Position numbers and translations under genes: made by a program. Shown here one piece after another: positions 56,592-64,000 of a stretch of 64,000 nucleotides of DNA (the stretch's first letter is position 1; each line of letters starts with the position of its first letter). The notes under the pieces are model-generated. The model did not search any database. It had not been told where the DNA came from and worked only from the letters and a program-made list of their open reading frames with translations. The stretch comes from Calothrix sp. NIES-4101. GTDB taxonomy: Bacteria; Cyanobacteriota; Cyanobacteriia; Cyanobacteriales; Nostocaceae. The stretch spans positions 3,348,001 to 3,412,000 of the forward strand of contig AP018280.1 in NCBI GenBank assembly GCA_004296455.1, given 5' to 3'.

Positions 56592-57686
56592 TTAATCCCA
56601 CCCTTGCATCTCCACTAATTCAATACATAAATTATTAATTTGCTTTAAATCTGGTCGATTGGGCAAAGTTGATTCTTCATAGACTTGCTCCATTTCTGTT
56701 ACCAAATCCTCTGCTATTTTCATTACCTGTTCGTAAGTATATTCGCCGCGAATAATTGCTCTTAAATCTTCTGCATCACCAGCTTCTCTGCGATCGACAA
56801 TTATACTTCCTGATTTTAAAATTTCTAAACCACTGCGTAACAACCTGATGCAATGCATCCCATGCTTCAAGTCAAATCCGGATTTACGCTCCATTTCCGC
56901 CCTGGCTGGGTTACGATTTTTCTGCCAAGTTTGATAGGCGTTCCATTCCCGTAAGGCAACTTGGTAACTTTGGCTTTTTTGGAGTAAACGAATGAAATCT
57001 TTACGCCCAAAAGTCATTTTTTGGGAATATAATAAAGTCTCATCAGGCAAAGTATATTGCTTCAATAGACCTTTAAAGTCAATATCTGCCGTTAATAATT
57101 TGTATAATTGTTCCGATTCTTCTAAAAACTCAATTTTGCCGCGAATTAATAAATATAAATACTCTAAAAATGCATTTAGTTCTTCCTTGGAGAGAGGTTC
57201 TTCATTTTCGATCCCAAAATCAGTAGGAATCGGTTTAGATTCAGGAGGATTTAATAACCACTTGCGATGGCTTTCCATTTTTTTGATTTGAGCAAATGCA
57301 TAACCAGAATATGTGTGTTTAACCTTCTTGCTCAAAAATAATTGGCGATGCTGAATTAAATGTTTACCAACTTCGGTTAAATGGGGATAGTCATTTAACC
57401 AAAGTAACTCTAATACATTTGGGTTGGCACCAGATAATAGATTAATGATTTTTCGCAGTTCATAGATAACAGTATCTTGATTTCCATCTAAAAACGGAAA
57501 CATTCCGGATTCGCTATCCCAACCGCTATCTTTTTGTTCGATATTGCTAAAGCCAAGATAGTACTCCTTGGGGGCAATAAAAACTCCTCGGTAGTCATAA
57601 TCAGACTCAGGACGATTTAAACCGTAACCGTGGCTACCTGCTAAACCAATAAAAATTGAGCGTTGTTCAACTTCTATACGTTTCAT
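56592..57686 (-). CDS. RlaP-like nucleotidyltransferase (DNA polymerase beta superfamily)
   Basis: 364 residues. The minimal nucleotidyltransferase motif is GLAGSHGYGLNRPESDYDYRG (written as GLAGSHGYGLN then RPESDYDYRG), with Gly-Ser at 17-18 and Asp29-x-Asp31 as metal ligands. QDTVIYELRKIINLL and NPNVLELLWL follow, as in the COG3541/PF10127 family. Some members (RlaP) sit in RNA-repair operons, but none of their partners (Pnkp, Hen1, RtcB) is adjacent, so an RNA-repair role is unproven. The C-terminal half contains RKSGFDLKHGMHCIRLLRS. Full length and intact. Confidence 0.83.
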   Translation of the reverse strand: MKRIEVEQRSIFIGLAGSHGYGLNRPESDYDYRGVFIAPKEYYLGFSNIEQKDSGWDSESGMFPFLDGNQDTVIYELRKIINLLSGANPNVLELLWLNDYPHLTEVGKHLIQHRQLFLSKKVKHTYSGYAFAQIKKMESHRKWLLNPPESKPIPTDFGIENEEPLSKEELNAFLEYLYLLIRGKIEFLEESEQLYKLLTADIDFKGLLKQYTLPDETLLYSQKMTFGRKDFIRLLQKSQSYQVALREWNAYQTWQKNRNPARAEMERKSGFDLKHGMHCIRLLRSGLEILKSGSIIVDRREAGDAEDLRAIIRGEYTYEQVMKIAEDLVTEMEQVYEESTLPNRPDLKQINNLCIELVEMQGWD

Positions 57687-57801
57687 AATTTATTTAGGAG
57701 TAGGTAATAAATAAGTGAATCAATTCTAGATAAACTTAACCTAAACCAATACATAGCTATATAACCGAAATTGTATATTTCTGCTCCCGATTCTCGAAAA
57801 G

Positions 57802-57834
57802 AAAAAAAACTGAGCAGTCTTGGAGATTGCTCAG
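57802..57834 (-). terminator. Rho-independent terminator, minus strand
   Basis: CTGAGCA (57828-57834 on the minus strand), 11-nt loop, TGCTCAG, then TTTTTTTT. No annotated minus-strand gene ends here, which points to a non-coding RNA. Confidence 0.8.
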
Positions 57835-57870
57835 AATGTTTGGTGCTGTTCTGTGTCATATATAAATACA
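57802..57870 (-). ncRNA. Candidate small RNA with strong terminator
   Basis: On the minus strand: a -35-like TTGACT (complement of 57899-57904), 18-bp spacer, a -10-like TGAATA (57875-57880), then a short 5' hairpin (GCTGT/ACAGC at 57868-57872 and 57845-57849). A single-stranded ACCAAACATT follows, and then a perfect 7-bp hairpin CTGAGCA/TGCTCAG followed by eight T. The stretch between promoter and terminator has no gene. Expression is untested. Confidence 0.45.
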
Positions 57871-58117
57871 GCCCTATTCACAAAAATTACGCCAGTTGAG
57901 TCAAAAAATAATCAAAAAAATTATACATAGACATTTGCTGGACTTTTTTCGCTAACTGATTGACATTGATTCCTTAGCAAAATAATATAAGAGATTGTCT
58001 GTCTAATTTCCGCTCGGAACAGGTAGACATCCTGACAAAAGCTGGAAACAGGTTTATCGAGATACGGTAAACAAATATGAAACCAGCTACCTGTACGGCA
58101 ACCTTTAAGGACAATTT

Positions 58118-58495
58118 ATGAGTTACGCAATTATTGAGACTGGCGGTAAGCAGCTGCGCGTTGAACCCGGTCGTTTTTATGATATTGAATTGCTTCACGT
58201 AGAACCTGATGAACAAGTTACTATAGATGCTGTTTTACTAGTGCAGCACGATGGTGAAGTTACGATTGGACAACCCATTGTAGCTGGCGCAACTGTTCAA
58301 GGAACTGTAATGCGACATTTTCGCGATCGCAAAGTTCTAGTTTACAAAATGAAGCCGAAGAAGAAAACCCGCAAAAAACGCGGTCACCGTCAAGAAGTTA
58401 CCCGACTAATGATAAATTCGATTAGTATGAATGGGTCGGTGATTGCTGACGCGCCAATAGTAGAGAGCACAACTGAAACTGCTACTGAAGAATAA
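58118..58495 (+). CDS. rplU: 50S ribosomal protein L21
   Basis: 125 residues. It begins [20 protein letters not shown], the typical L21 start, and contains [20 protein letters not shown], the basic 23S rRNA-binding segment. The C-terminal tail after residue 105 is a short acidic extension common in cyanobacteria. AAGGA precedes the ATG. rpmA follows after 131 bp, the standard L21-L27 order; the two are expected to be co-transcribed. Confidence 0.97.
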   Translation: MSYAIIETGGKQLRVEPGRFYDIELLHVEPDEQVTIDAVLLVQHDGEVTIGQPIVAGATVQGTVMRHFRDRKVLVYKMKPKKKTRKKRGHRQEVTRLMINSISMNGSVIADAPIVESTTETATEE

Positions 58496-58626
58496 TTTTG
58501 AGAATTTAGAAGTCAGTTGTCATTAGTCAGGAAAATAAATAATTCTGGTTTAATGATGCTGATTTGCAAATTCCCAACATAGTTAAAAAGAAAAGATAGA
58601 GAAACAACTAGAAGCGGGAGGTAATC

Positions 58627-58893
58627 ATGGCAAGTAAGAAAGGTACTGGTAGTACTAGGAACGGGCGCGACTCAAACGCCCAGCGACTTGGTGTAAAACG
58701 TTTTGGCGGTCAAGTCGTTCGTGCTGGTAATATTTTAGTGCGTCAACGTGGAACTAAATTCCACCCTGGCAACAATGTTGGCATTGGTAAGGATGATACT
58801 TTGTTTTCTTTGGTTGACGGGGTTGTCACCTTTGAAAGAAAGGGCAAAAGCCGTAAGAAAGTAAGTGTTTATCCAGTTGAAGTTGCTTGTTAA
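58627..58893 (+). CDS. rpmA: 50S ribosomal protein L27
   Basis: 88 residues starting [20 protein letters not shown] and with [20 protein letters not shown] and RGTKFHPG, the L27 signature next to the peptidyl-transferase centre. There is no N-terminal cleavable extension of the Firmicutes type. GGGAGG gives a strong SD. A terminator follows at 58926. Confidence 0.97.
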   Translation: MASKKGTGSTRNGRDSNAQRLGVKRFGGQVVRAGNILVRQRGTKFHPGNNVGIGKDDTLFSLVDGVVTFERKGKSRKKVSVYPVEVAC

Positions 58894-58925
58894 TTGATAT
58901 TTTCTTGCTAATCAACTGATACAGA

Positions 58926-58955
58926 AGTCGGGCTTATTCAACAAGTCCGGCTTTT
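58926..58955 (+). terminator. Terminator of rplU-rpmA
   Basis: AGTCGGGCTT (58926-58935), loop ATTCAAC, AAGTCCGGCT (58943-58952), 10 bp with two wobbles, then TTT. Confidence 0.7.
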
Positions 58956-58972
58956 AAGTTTCTAGCAGAATC

Positions 58973-59404
58973 TTAGGTTGACATTAGGCGGTGAATCAAA
59001 GAACCGATACCTAAACCGGAAAGAGCTATAGAAGCCAGAGTGGCAAAAGCATATATTTGTTGCCAACCAGCAGTTTGAAAGTCAATTCGGACTAATATAT
59101 TTATGGCAACAATCACTAAGGTATCGAGAAATAGCCGAAACCAGCCAAGCATCATAAATAGCAGCAGAGCGCCGACAATGGCGGCTATAAAGGTGCGAAT
59201 ATTAGATTTAAATAGATAATTAGTGTATTTATTAAACTCAAGCAAAGGCATTGTCATGATTGCAACTACTAATAATAGTGCGATCGCAATTCCAATCCAA
59301 GCAATGGGATTTAAATTAATTGCCGATATGAACCAGCCTAAACTGGAATAGGTGAGTAAAGCCAATGTCAAGGAAAGCCAGGGAATTTTTTTAATTATAG
59401 ACAT
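58973..59404 (-). CDS. Membrane protein of unknown function, 143 residues
   Basis: Four hydrophobic segments: SLTLALLTYSSLGWFISA, IAWIGIAIALLLVVAIMTM, FIAAIVGALLLFMMLGW and an Ile/Leu/Ala-rich C-terminal span. Charged residues are few. Similar small four-helix proteins are common in cyanobacteria, but I do not recognise a named family. It is convergent with rpmA across its terminator. Confidence 0.72.
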   Translation of the reverse strand: MSIIKKIPWLSLTLALLTYSSLGWFISAINLNPIAWIGIAIALLLVVAIMTMPLLEFNKYTNYLFKSNIRTFIAAIVGALLLFMMLGWFRLFLDTLVIVAINILVRIDFQTAGWQQIYAFATLASIALSGLGIGSLIHRLMST

Positions 59405-59961
59405 GCTGTGGCAATACTTTTTTCATTTAAAAATTTGATAATCCAATCTTTCTACAAGGTTAAACGCCAATCGGCTTTTCTGCCCCCATTTGTCTTGGTA
59501 AGATAACCATTATACTATTTTAGCAGAGTTGAGATTGAAATAAATTACATTGCTATATCATTAAACATAACTTTTGTCTAGAAATTTTGTCTAAAAATGT
59601 CGTCAAGTTAAATTTTGCTGATGAAAATTTACAACTGTCAACTAGTACAGGTCGGCGGAAATAAACCAACCATTGCAAATAGACAAAAAGCTTGTTTTAT
59701 GGGCTTTATTCCTTCTGCCTCTCCGCAGTCGCTACAACGGGGGGAACCCCCGCAACGCGCTGCTCTCTGCCTTCTTACTTCTGCCTTCACTTACTAGCCA
59801 TTAGTTAAAACTTTACTACTGAGGCTGAGCGAGTGTATCTTAGCCAAATTACCAATAATTTCCCAAAAATTAGTTAAATCTTTTCATAAACATTTGTAAA
59901 CTGTTAGCAGCACTGTTTAAAAATGTACAACTAGGCGCACATTATATTGATAAGGAATATC
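59405..59961. other. Intergenic region, about 555 bp, with palindromic repeat
   Basis: Holds CAACGGGGGGAACCCCCG (a short palindrome near 59737-59751) inside the stretch of GCAGTCGCTAC and CTTCTGCC-type repeats (59700-59795), a pattern common between genes in Nostocales. A 60-codon frame here (59615-59797) is built largely from this repeat and is not called. The remainder is the cruF upstream region. Confidence 0.55.
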
Positions 59962-60849
59962 ATGAGACAGCTTATAATTGCCGAGCGTGTATGTCTAACT
60001 GGTCACATATTGGCAAAGGCTTTTGGACTAGCTGGGATTCTGCTAGTGATTCCCCATGCTGAGAAGTTATTCAGCTATGGGGAAGTAGGAGAAACCGCAA
60101 TCCAAGTGAGTATGGCGGATGGCGGTGTCATTGACATAATTTTAGGAACTATAGCTGTTTCGATTTTTGCCTTCAGAACCTTGGGATGGCGAACTTGGCT
60201 AGGTTTTATGATCCCAGCAGTCTTGATATCAGTGAGTAGTGAATTATTGGGAACTAGTACAGGATTTCCGTTTGGATACTATAGCTATTTAAATGGTTTA
60301 GGATACAAAATTGCTGGATTAGTACCGTTTACGATTCCTTTATCTTGGTTTTACGTTGGCTTATCGGCTTATTTAGTCGCACGTGCAGGACTAGGAGTGG
60401 CAAAAAATCCGACTGTCCTGCGTCAAGTAGCAGCCGTCGCCCTGGGAGCAATATTATTTACCTGTTGGGACTTTGCCCTTGAACCAGCCATGAGTCAAAC
60501 CTCCTTACCTTTCTGGTATTGGGAACAACCTGGTGCATTCTTTGGTACACCTTATCAAAATTATGTAGGTTGGTTTGGTACAAGTGCTTTATTTATGACA
60601 GTTGCAGCATTTATTTGGCGCAATAACCCCGTAAAATTAGAGCGATCGCAACTGAATGTGCCGATGATTGTTTACCTAAGTAACTTCGCCTTCGCCGCCG
60701 GATTAAGTCTAGGCTCTGGTTATTTAATTCCTGTCTCCTTGGGCTTTTTTGGTGGAGTCATTCCAGCAATATTGTTATGGTGGAAAGCTGTGAATGCAGA
60801 AGAAACACCAGCGATTACAGCAGCACCTATTCAAGTTGCAGCCAAGTAG
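59962..60849 (+). CDS. cruF: Carotenoid 1',2'-hydratase (gamma-carotene 1'-hydroxylase) CruF
   Basis: 295 residues from ATG at 59962; a TTG five codons earlier is less likely. An integral membrane protein with about seven hydrophobic segments of the CruF/COG2324 family, with GTSTGFPFGYYSYLNGLGYK, CWDFALEPAMSQ and PLSWFYVGLSAYL. It adds water across the 1',2' double bond of gamma-carotene, giving the 1'-hydroxyl needed for myxol. The next gene is cruG, and the pair occurs together in many cyanobacteria. The spacer of 181 bp holds a short tandem repeat. Confidence 0.9.
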   Translation: MRQLIIAERVCLTGHILAKAFGLAGILLVIPHAEKLFSYGEVGETAIQVSMADGGVIDIILGTIAVSIFAFRTLGWRTWLGFMIPAVLISVSSELLGTSTGFPFGYYSYLNGLGYKIAGLVPFTIPLSWFYVGLSAYLVARAGLGVAKNPTVLRQVAAVALGAILFTCWDFALEPAMSQTSLPFWYWEQPGAFFGTPYQNYVGWFGTSALFMTVAAFIWRNNPVKLERSQLNVPMIVYLSNFAFAAGLSLGSGYLIPVSLGFFGGVIPAILLWWKAVNAEETPAITAAPIQVAAK

Positions 60850-60963
60850 AAATTGGCAACTGGTATTGTCGAAAAGACGGAAATAAGGAGACGAAAGACA
60901 CTTGCTCGTGGACAGGAGAGGAGTTGGCGGGGAGATTTTTCAGCCAAACTCCAATTATTCCTT

Positions 60964-61028
60964 TTCATCTCCCCATCTCCCCCATCTCCCCATCTCCCCC
61001 ATCTCCCCATCTCCCCATCCCCGTCTCC
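60964..61028. repeat. Short tandem repeat (CATCTCCC type)
   Basis: About eight units of CATCTCCC or CCATCTCC in register between cruF and the preferred cruG start. Shorter runs occur near 18233 and 24413. The same frame reads through as Pro/Ser/His-rich protein, which misleads start prediction of cruG. Confidence 0.85.
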
Positions 61029-61030
61029 CA

Positions 61031-62191
61031 ATGTCCCTGATTCTTCTTTTAATTCAAATACCAGCAGTTGCCATCTTACTTTCGCGTCTTTTCAAAGGAG
61101 CAAGAAGACTTCCCCCCATTCAACCGCAACCACCGACACTGGATATACTCGGCAGCGTCAGCGTCGTTGTGCCCACACTCAACGAAGCAGAAAGAATTGC
61201 ACCATTGTTAGCTGGTTTGAGTCAGCAAAGTTATGAATTACGAGAAGTACTTGTAGTTGATAGTAACTCTCACGATGGGACTCCCGAATTAGTTAAAGCT
61301 TTACAAAGAAAAGACCCTCGTTTCCGCGTGATGACAGATGATCCTTTACCTGGAGGTTGGGTAGGTCGTCCTTGGGCACTACATAATGGATTTTTACATA
61401 TATCTGCATCCAGCGAGTGGTTTTTGGGAATGGATGCGGACACTGTACCCCATCCCAATTTAATTGCAGGTTTAGTCAAAATCGCGATCGCTCAAGGATA
61501 TGATTTAGTCTCCCTATCACCACAGTTTATTCTCAAGTATCCTGGTGAGTGTTGGTTACAGCCAGCATTGTTAATGACTTTGCTTTATCGCTTTAACCCG
61601 GCGGGCGTAAATGCCAACAATTCCGAACGGGTAATGGCTAATGGGCAGTGCTTTTTGTGCCGTCGCTCAGTCTTAGAGGCAGTAAGTGGATACACGAGCG
61701 CGAAAGGTTCTTTTTGTGACGATGTTACCTTAGCCAGAAATATTGCAGCTTCAGGATTTAAAGTCGGATTTCTGGATGGGGCAAAGGTCTTCAAAGTGCG
61801 GATGTACGAAGGTGCAGCAGAAACTTGGAAAGAATGGGGGCGTAGTTTAGATTTGAAAGACGCTTCATCGCGTGCTCAAACCTGGGGTGATATTTGGTTA
61901 TTGGTGTCAGTACAAGCATTACCCTTACCAATAATTGGATTTTTTCTGCCCCTGTATCTCTCCAATTCTGCCTCTCTCCCCCTCACCTGGCTATTAGGAA
62001 CCAACATATTTTTATTTTTAATTCGTTGGGGGATGTTGTTAGCGATCGCACCTTCCTATGATTTGACACAAGCACGCGGTGGCTCCCTATTTTGGCTTTC
62101 ACCATTCGCAGATACTTTAGCAGTGTTGCGAATTATACTATCAGCATTGCAAAAGCCGAAGCAGTGGCGAGGCAGGAATTATTCAAATTGA
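61031..62191 (+). CDS. cruG: Carotenoid 2'-O-glycosyltransferase CruG
   Basis: 386 residues from ATG at 61031 (MSLILLLIQIPAVAILLSRL). The frame is open to 60902, but that part is the CATCTCCC repeat. A family 2 glycosyltransferase: VSVVVPTLNEAERIAPLLAG, VVDSNSHDGT, and the metal-binding DxD-like WFLGMDADTVPHPN; FCDDVTLARNIAASG follows. One N-terminal and several C-terminal hydrophobic spans tie it to the membrane. It transfers a sugar to the 2'-hydroxyl of myxol to form myxoxanthophyll. Context next to cruF supports the call; the sugar cannot be read from sequence. Confidence 0.87.
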   Translation: MSLILLLIQIPAVAILLSRLFKGARRLPPIQPQPPTLDILGSVSVVVPTLNEAERIAPLLAGLSQQSYELREVLVVDSNSHDGTPELVKALQRKDPRFRVMTDDPLPGGWVGRPWALHNGFLHISASSEWFLGMDADTVPHPNLIAGLVKIAIAQGYDLVSLSPQFILKYPGECWLQPALLMTLLYRFNPAGVNANNSERVMANGQCFLCRRSVLEAVSGYTSAKGSFCDDVTLARNIAASGFKVGFLDGAKVFKVRMYEGAAETWKEWGRSLDLKDASSRAQTWGDIWLLVSVQALPLPIIGFFLPLYLSNSASLPLTWLLGTNIFLFLIRWGMLLAIAPSYDLTQARGGSLFWLSPFADTLAVLRIILSALQKPKQWRGRNYSN

Positions 62192-62482
62192 ATCATAATT
62201 GGGGCGATCGCAATTTTATCAAAATATTAACTTGTGACTTAGAACCTAGTGGTTTGCCAAGCCAGAATTGACGGGTTGAGATTGACTCGGAGATACTGAG
62301 ACACAGAGATTTTTGTCCCTGCAAAGTTACTTTGATAAACTACTAGACTGAATAGGCATTTCTTGATTACGAATTACGTAGCTTTCCCGCAGGGTAGCGG
62401 GTGTTACGAATTACGAATTATGAATTGGTATCATAAAACCTCACGGTATGCGGAAAACTCAGAGTCTTTAGAACTGAGAGTG
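62192..62482. repeat. Intergenic repeats, including copy 3 of the dispersed 25-bp repeat
   Basis: TCCCTGCAAAGTTACTTTG lies near 62315-62333, preceded by a degenerate GACGCGGAGA-like stretch. Then come TTCCCGCAGGGTAGCGGG and tandem ACGAATT units (62404-62426). No gene is seen. Confidence 0.65.
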
Positions 62483-63385
62483 TCAATCTGCTTCTTCTTT
62501 AACTTTGTCCCCACGTTCGAGTTCCCAGAGGATTTGATTTCCTTCGCGACGCACACGGGAAACAATCCAATTTCGCCAGCGCCATTCATCACCGCGACTG
62601 GTGACAGCGCTAGCATGGACATCCATTAAATCAGCAAGCTCGGAACTAGTAATTAAATAACCTTTTTCAGCGATTTCATCAGCGATACGGAGAGTGTCCA
62701 TTAGATTACGGAGTTGGTTAACTCTGACTTCGCAGGGTACATTTTCATGGTGATTGCTAGAGTTGATAGAGGCATCTATCATAGTGATTTCAGTGACAAG
62801 GGTATCTACTGCGCGAGTGTCATCGTTAATTATTGTCGAGTTTCCCCTATTTTCAGATACTTTTGCTACATTTAACTCTTTTTTTATGCTTAAAGCTATA
62901 GTTGACTCAATATCTCCCTGTTGCTTAAGTGATAAGCCCTTACCAGTAGCAAAGGCACGAGCAATAGTATCACACCTTTCGTTCCCAACGTTACCAGCAT
63001 GTCCGCGTACATGTTCCCATCTGACTTTGCGGCTGTTGAGTTCGTCGAGAATTTCTAATAAATCTTGATTTTGTACAGGCTTGCCGTCGGCTTTTTTCCA
63101 ACCTTTCTTTTTCCAACTTTTTACCCATTTGGTGACGCAGTTGATTAGATATTCGCTATCTGTGTAGAGGGTAATTGGGTAACTTTGCCCGGAAGCTTCA
63201 AAAAATTGTAAAGCTGCGATCGCAGCTTGCATTTCCATGCGATTATTGGTGGTTTGAGGGCAAGCATCGCCCATTTCGTGAACTGAACCATCATCATAAT
63301 AAACTACAGCACCCCAACCACCAGGCCCAGGGTTTCCTGTGCAAGCACCATCTGTATATATACTTTCTATTGTCAATGAAGTCAT
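62483..63385 (-). CDS. rnhA: Ribonuclease HI with C-terminal DNA-binding-like extension
   Basis: 300 residues. The RNase H domain is complete: Asp12 (IYTDGACTGNPG), Glu51 (NNRMEMQAA), Asp76 (YTDSEYL), His129 (VRGHAGN) and Asp139 (ERCDTIA). It cuts RNA in RNA-DNA hybrids. Residues about 150-225 are a Ser/Asn/Glu-rich linker. Residues about 226-300 form an extra domain with TSSELADLMDVHASAVTS, which looks like helix-turn-helix, followed by WRWRNWIVSRVRREG. Bacterial RNase HI is normally about 155 residues, so this is an extended form, known in several cyanobacteria. The role of the extension is unknown. Confidence 0.92.
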   Translation of the reverse strand: MTSLTIESIYTDGACTGNPGPGGWGAVVYYDDGSVHEMGDACPQTTNNRMEMQAAIAALQFFEASGQSYPITLYTDSEYLINCVTKWVKSWKKKGWKKADGKPVQNQDLLEILDELNSRKVRWEHVRGHAGNVGNERCDTIARAFATGKGLSLKQQGDIESTIALSIKKELNVAKVSENRGNSTIINDDTRAVDTLVTEITMIDASINSSNHHENVPCEVRVNQLRNLMDTLRIADEIAEKGYLITSSELADLMDVHASAVTSRGDEWRWRNWIVSRVRREGNQILWELERGDKVKEEAD

Positions 63386-63572
63386 AATGGCGATCGAAAA
63401 TTTAGTATTACAGATTAATTGATAATTGATTAAACATCAATTAGGAATCAGGAATTTAGCTGAAAACAATCAGCCTTTAAGATTAGCTTGAGTTTTTTCG
63501 CGGTTATAGATTTTGGAATATTTTTTTACATTTAGTTGCTGTCCCTTGTTTATTGTAGAAGTTAAATCAAGT

Positions 63573-63843
63573 CTAGCTGCACAAATATATCTCTAAAACA
63601 TGATTAATCAATATTTGCCAAACTTCGTTTGGTTTCCAGATTTTATATAAAGCTTGTTTCGCCTCATTTTCATTAATACCTTGTTGCAGGCAACGATAGA
63701 GATAAATACAAGCAGAAACTCGCATATTTGCAGCGCAATGAACCAATACTTTTTGATTTTGATGGCAATCCATGACCCGATGTGCCAATCAAATCTGATA
63801 TTTGCAGATAGTGATATATCTTTTCTAGTTGCTGTTTAGACAT
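63573..63843 (-). pseudogene. Protein-tyrosine-phosphatase-like gene with internal deletion
   Basis: The 5' fragment (ATG complementary to 63841-63843) reads MSKQQLEKIYHYLQISDLIG, the normal start of a cyanobacterial dual-specificity-phosphatase-like family. A few codons later the frame is lost. In another frame, from about 63790, the C-terminal half continues with QNQKVLVHCAANMRVSA (the HC-x5-R-type catalytic loop), IYLYRCLQQGINENEAKQ and IWKPNEVWQ. About 60 residues between the two parts, including the usual central beta strands, are missing. The 71-codon 3' frame could start at an internal ATG but lacks half of the domain. Confidence 0.6.
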
Positions 63844-64000
63844 CAGTTTGTTGTACTGGAATTAGATGACTAATTTACGCTTGTTTTTTGTTGAGTGCGA
63901 ATAAAATAAATAAGTTCTGCTTCAGGAAACATATCTCGTTCTTATGTATTCATATAAAGTATTAACTCTTTGAATTAGGCAATTGCAGACTTCAGCAACT

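Larger units (their letters stand above)
57687..58117. other. Intergenic region, about 430 bp, upstream of rplU
   Basis: Contains the candidate minus-strand small RNA at 57802-57870 and the rplU 5' region. I see no protein gene. A leader hairpin for L21 autoregulation is possible but not clearly defined. Confidence 0.5.

Noticed and set aside
57974-58216. 80-codon minus-strand frame overlapping rplU
   Set aside because: It is antisense to a conserved ribosomal protein gene and has no domain.
60777-61236. Several Pro/Ser/His-rich frames at the cruF-cruG junction
   Set aside because: They arise from the CATCTCCC tandem repeat, which is open in several frames.
1-64000. CRISPR arrays, prophage, toxin-antitoxin pairs, retrons, restriction systems
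   Set aside because: No regularly spaced repeats, integrase, tail or capsid genes, reverse transcriptase, methyltransferase or paired toxin genes were seen. The Uma2 nuclease stands alone.

Overview
The window comes from a filamentous, probably heterocyst-forming cyanobacterium (order Nostocales). This is inferred from dense HIP1 octamers (GCGATCGC), about 40% GC, chlI, ycf51, the cruF-cruG carotenoid pair, sucrose synthase, a thylakoid-type FtsH, many pentapeptide-repeat and CHAT/TPR proteins, and dispersed palindromes typical of Nostocales. It is an ordinary chromosomal stretch with one clear accessory cassette (arsenic) and one cluster of mobile elements.

Layout. 0-8.7 kb: envelope and secreted proteins (an SH3/PG-binding protein cut by the window edge, an M23 peptidase, two pentapeptide proteins), an EEP-family hydrolase, an O-antigen-ligase-like membrane protein, a YaaW-family protein and a renalase-like flavoprotein. 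9-15.2 kb: a conserved hypothetical, Ycf51, a translationally coupled dehydrogenase-aminotransferase pair, and an HD-like protein. 15.2-20.7 kb: arsenic cassette made of arsR (Cys-x-Cys-x2-Cys sensor), a PstS-like binding lipoprotein, an ArsJ-type GAPDH, arsJ and acr3. Two AT-rich palindromes overlap a recognisable promoter. A secreted Cys-motif protein follows. 21.3-29.2 kb: IlvB with an added C-terminal zinc ribbon, a Uma2 nuclease, a CHAT-TPR protein and a large pentapeptide/TPR protein. 29.6-34.2 kb: mobile-element cluster. An IS630 copy splits a secreted-protein gene at a TA, a 169-bp MITE with a 10-bp target duplication sits right after that gene's stop, and an internally deleted IS66-family element follows.

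34.4-49.6 kb: DUF4359 protein, tRNA-His, an unlisted 38-residue membrane protein, sucrose synthase, two PG-binding proteins, FtsH, a secreted protein, GltX, tRNA-Asp, a Ser/Thr kinase, a phytase-like esterase, an SDR and PgsA. 49.6-64 kb: aspartate ammonia-lyase, a DUF362 protein, a 1.1-kb gene-poor stretch, bestrophin, ChlI, an RlaP-like nucleotidyltransferase, L21-L27, CruF-CruG, RNase HI and a decayed tyrosine-phosphatase-like gene.

Genes that work together: the arsenic cassette should combine arsenate conversion to 1-arseno-3-phosphoglycerate and its export (GAPDH, ArsJ) with arsenite export (Acr3) under ArsR. CruF and CruG perform consecutive steps of myxoxanthophyll formation. L21 and L27 are adjacent ribosomal proteins. 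I found no CRISPR array, prophage or recognisable defence island. The most informative new observations are the precisely reconstructable IS630 insertion, the ArsR operator layout, two candidate minus-strand small RNAs with good terminators, the 38-residue membrane protein and the IlvB zinc-ribbon fusion.
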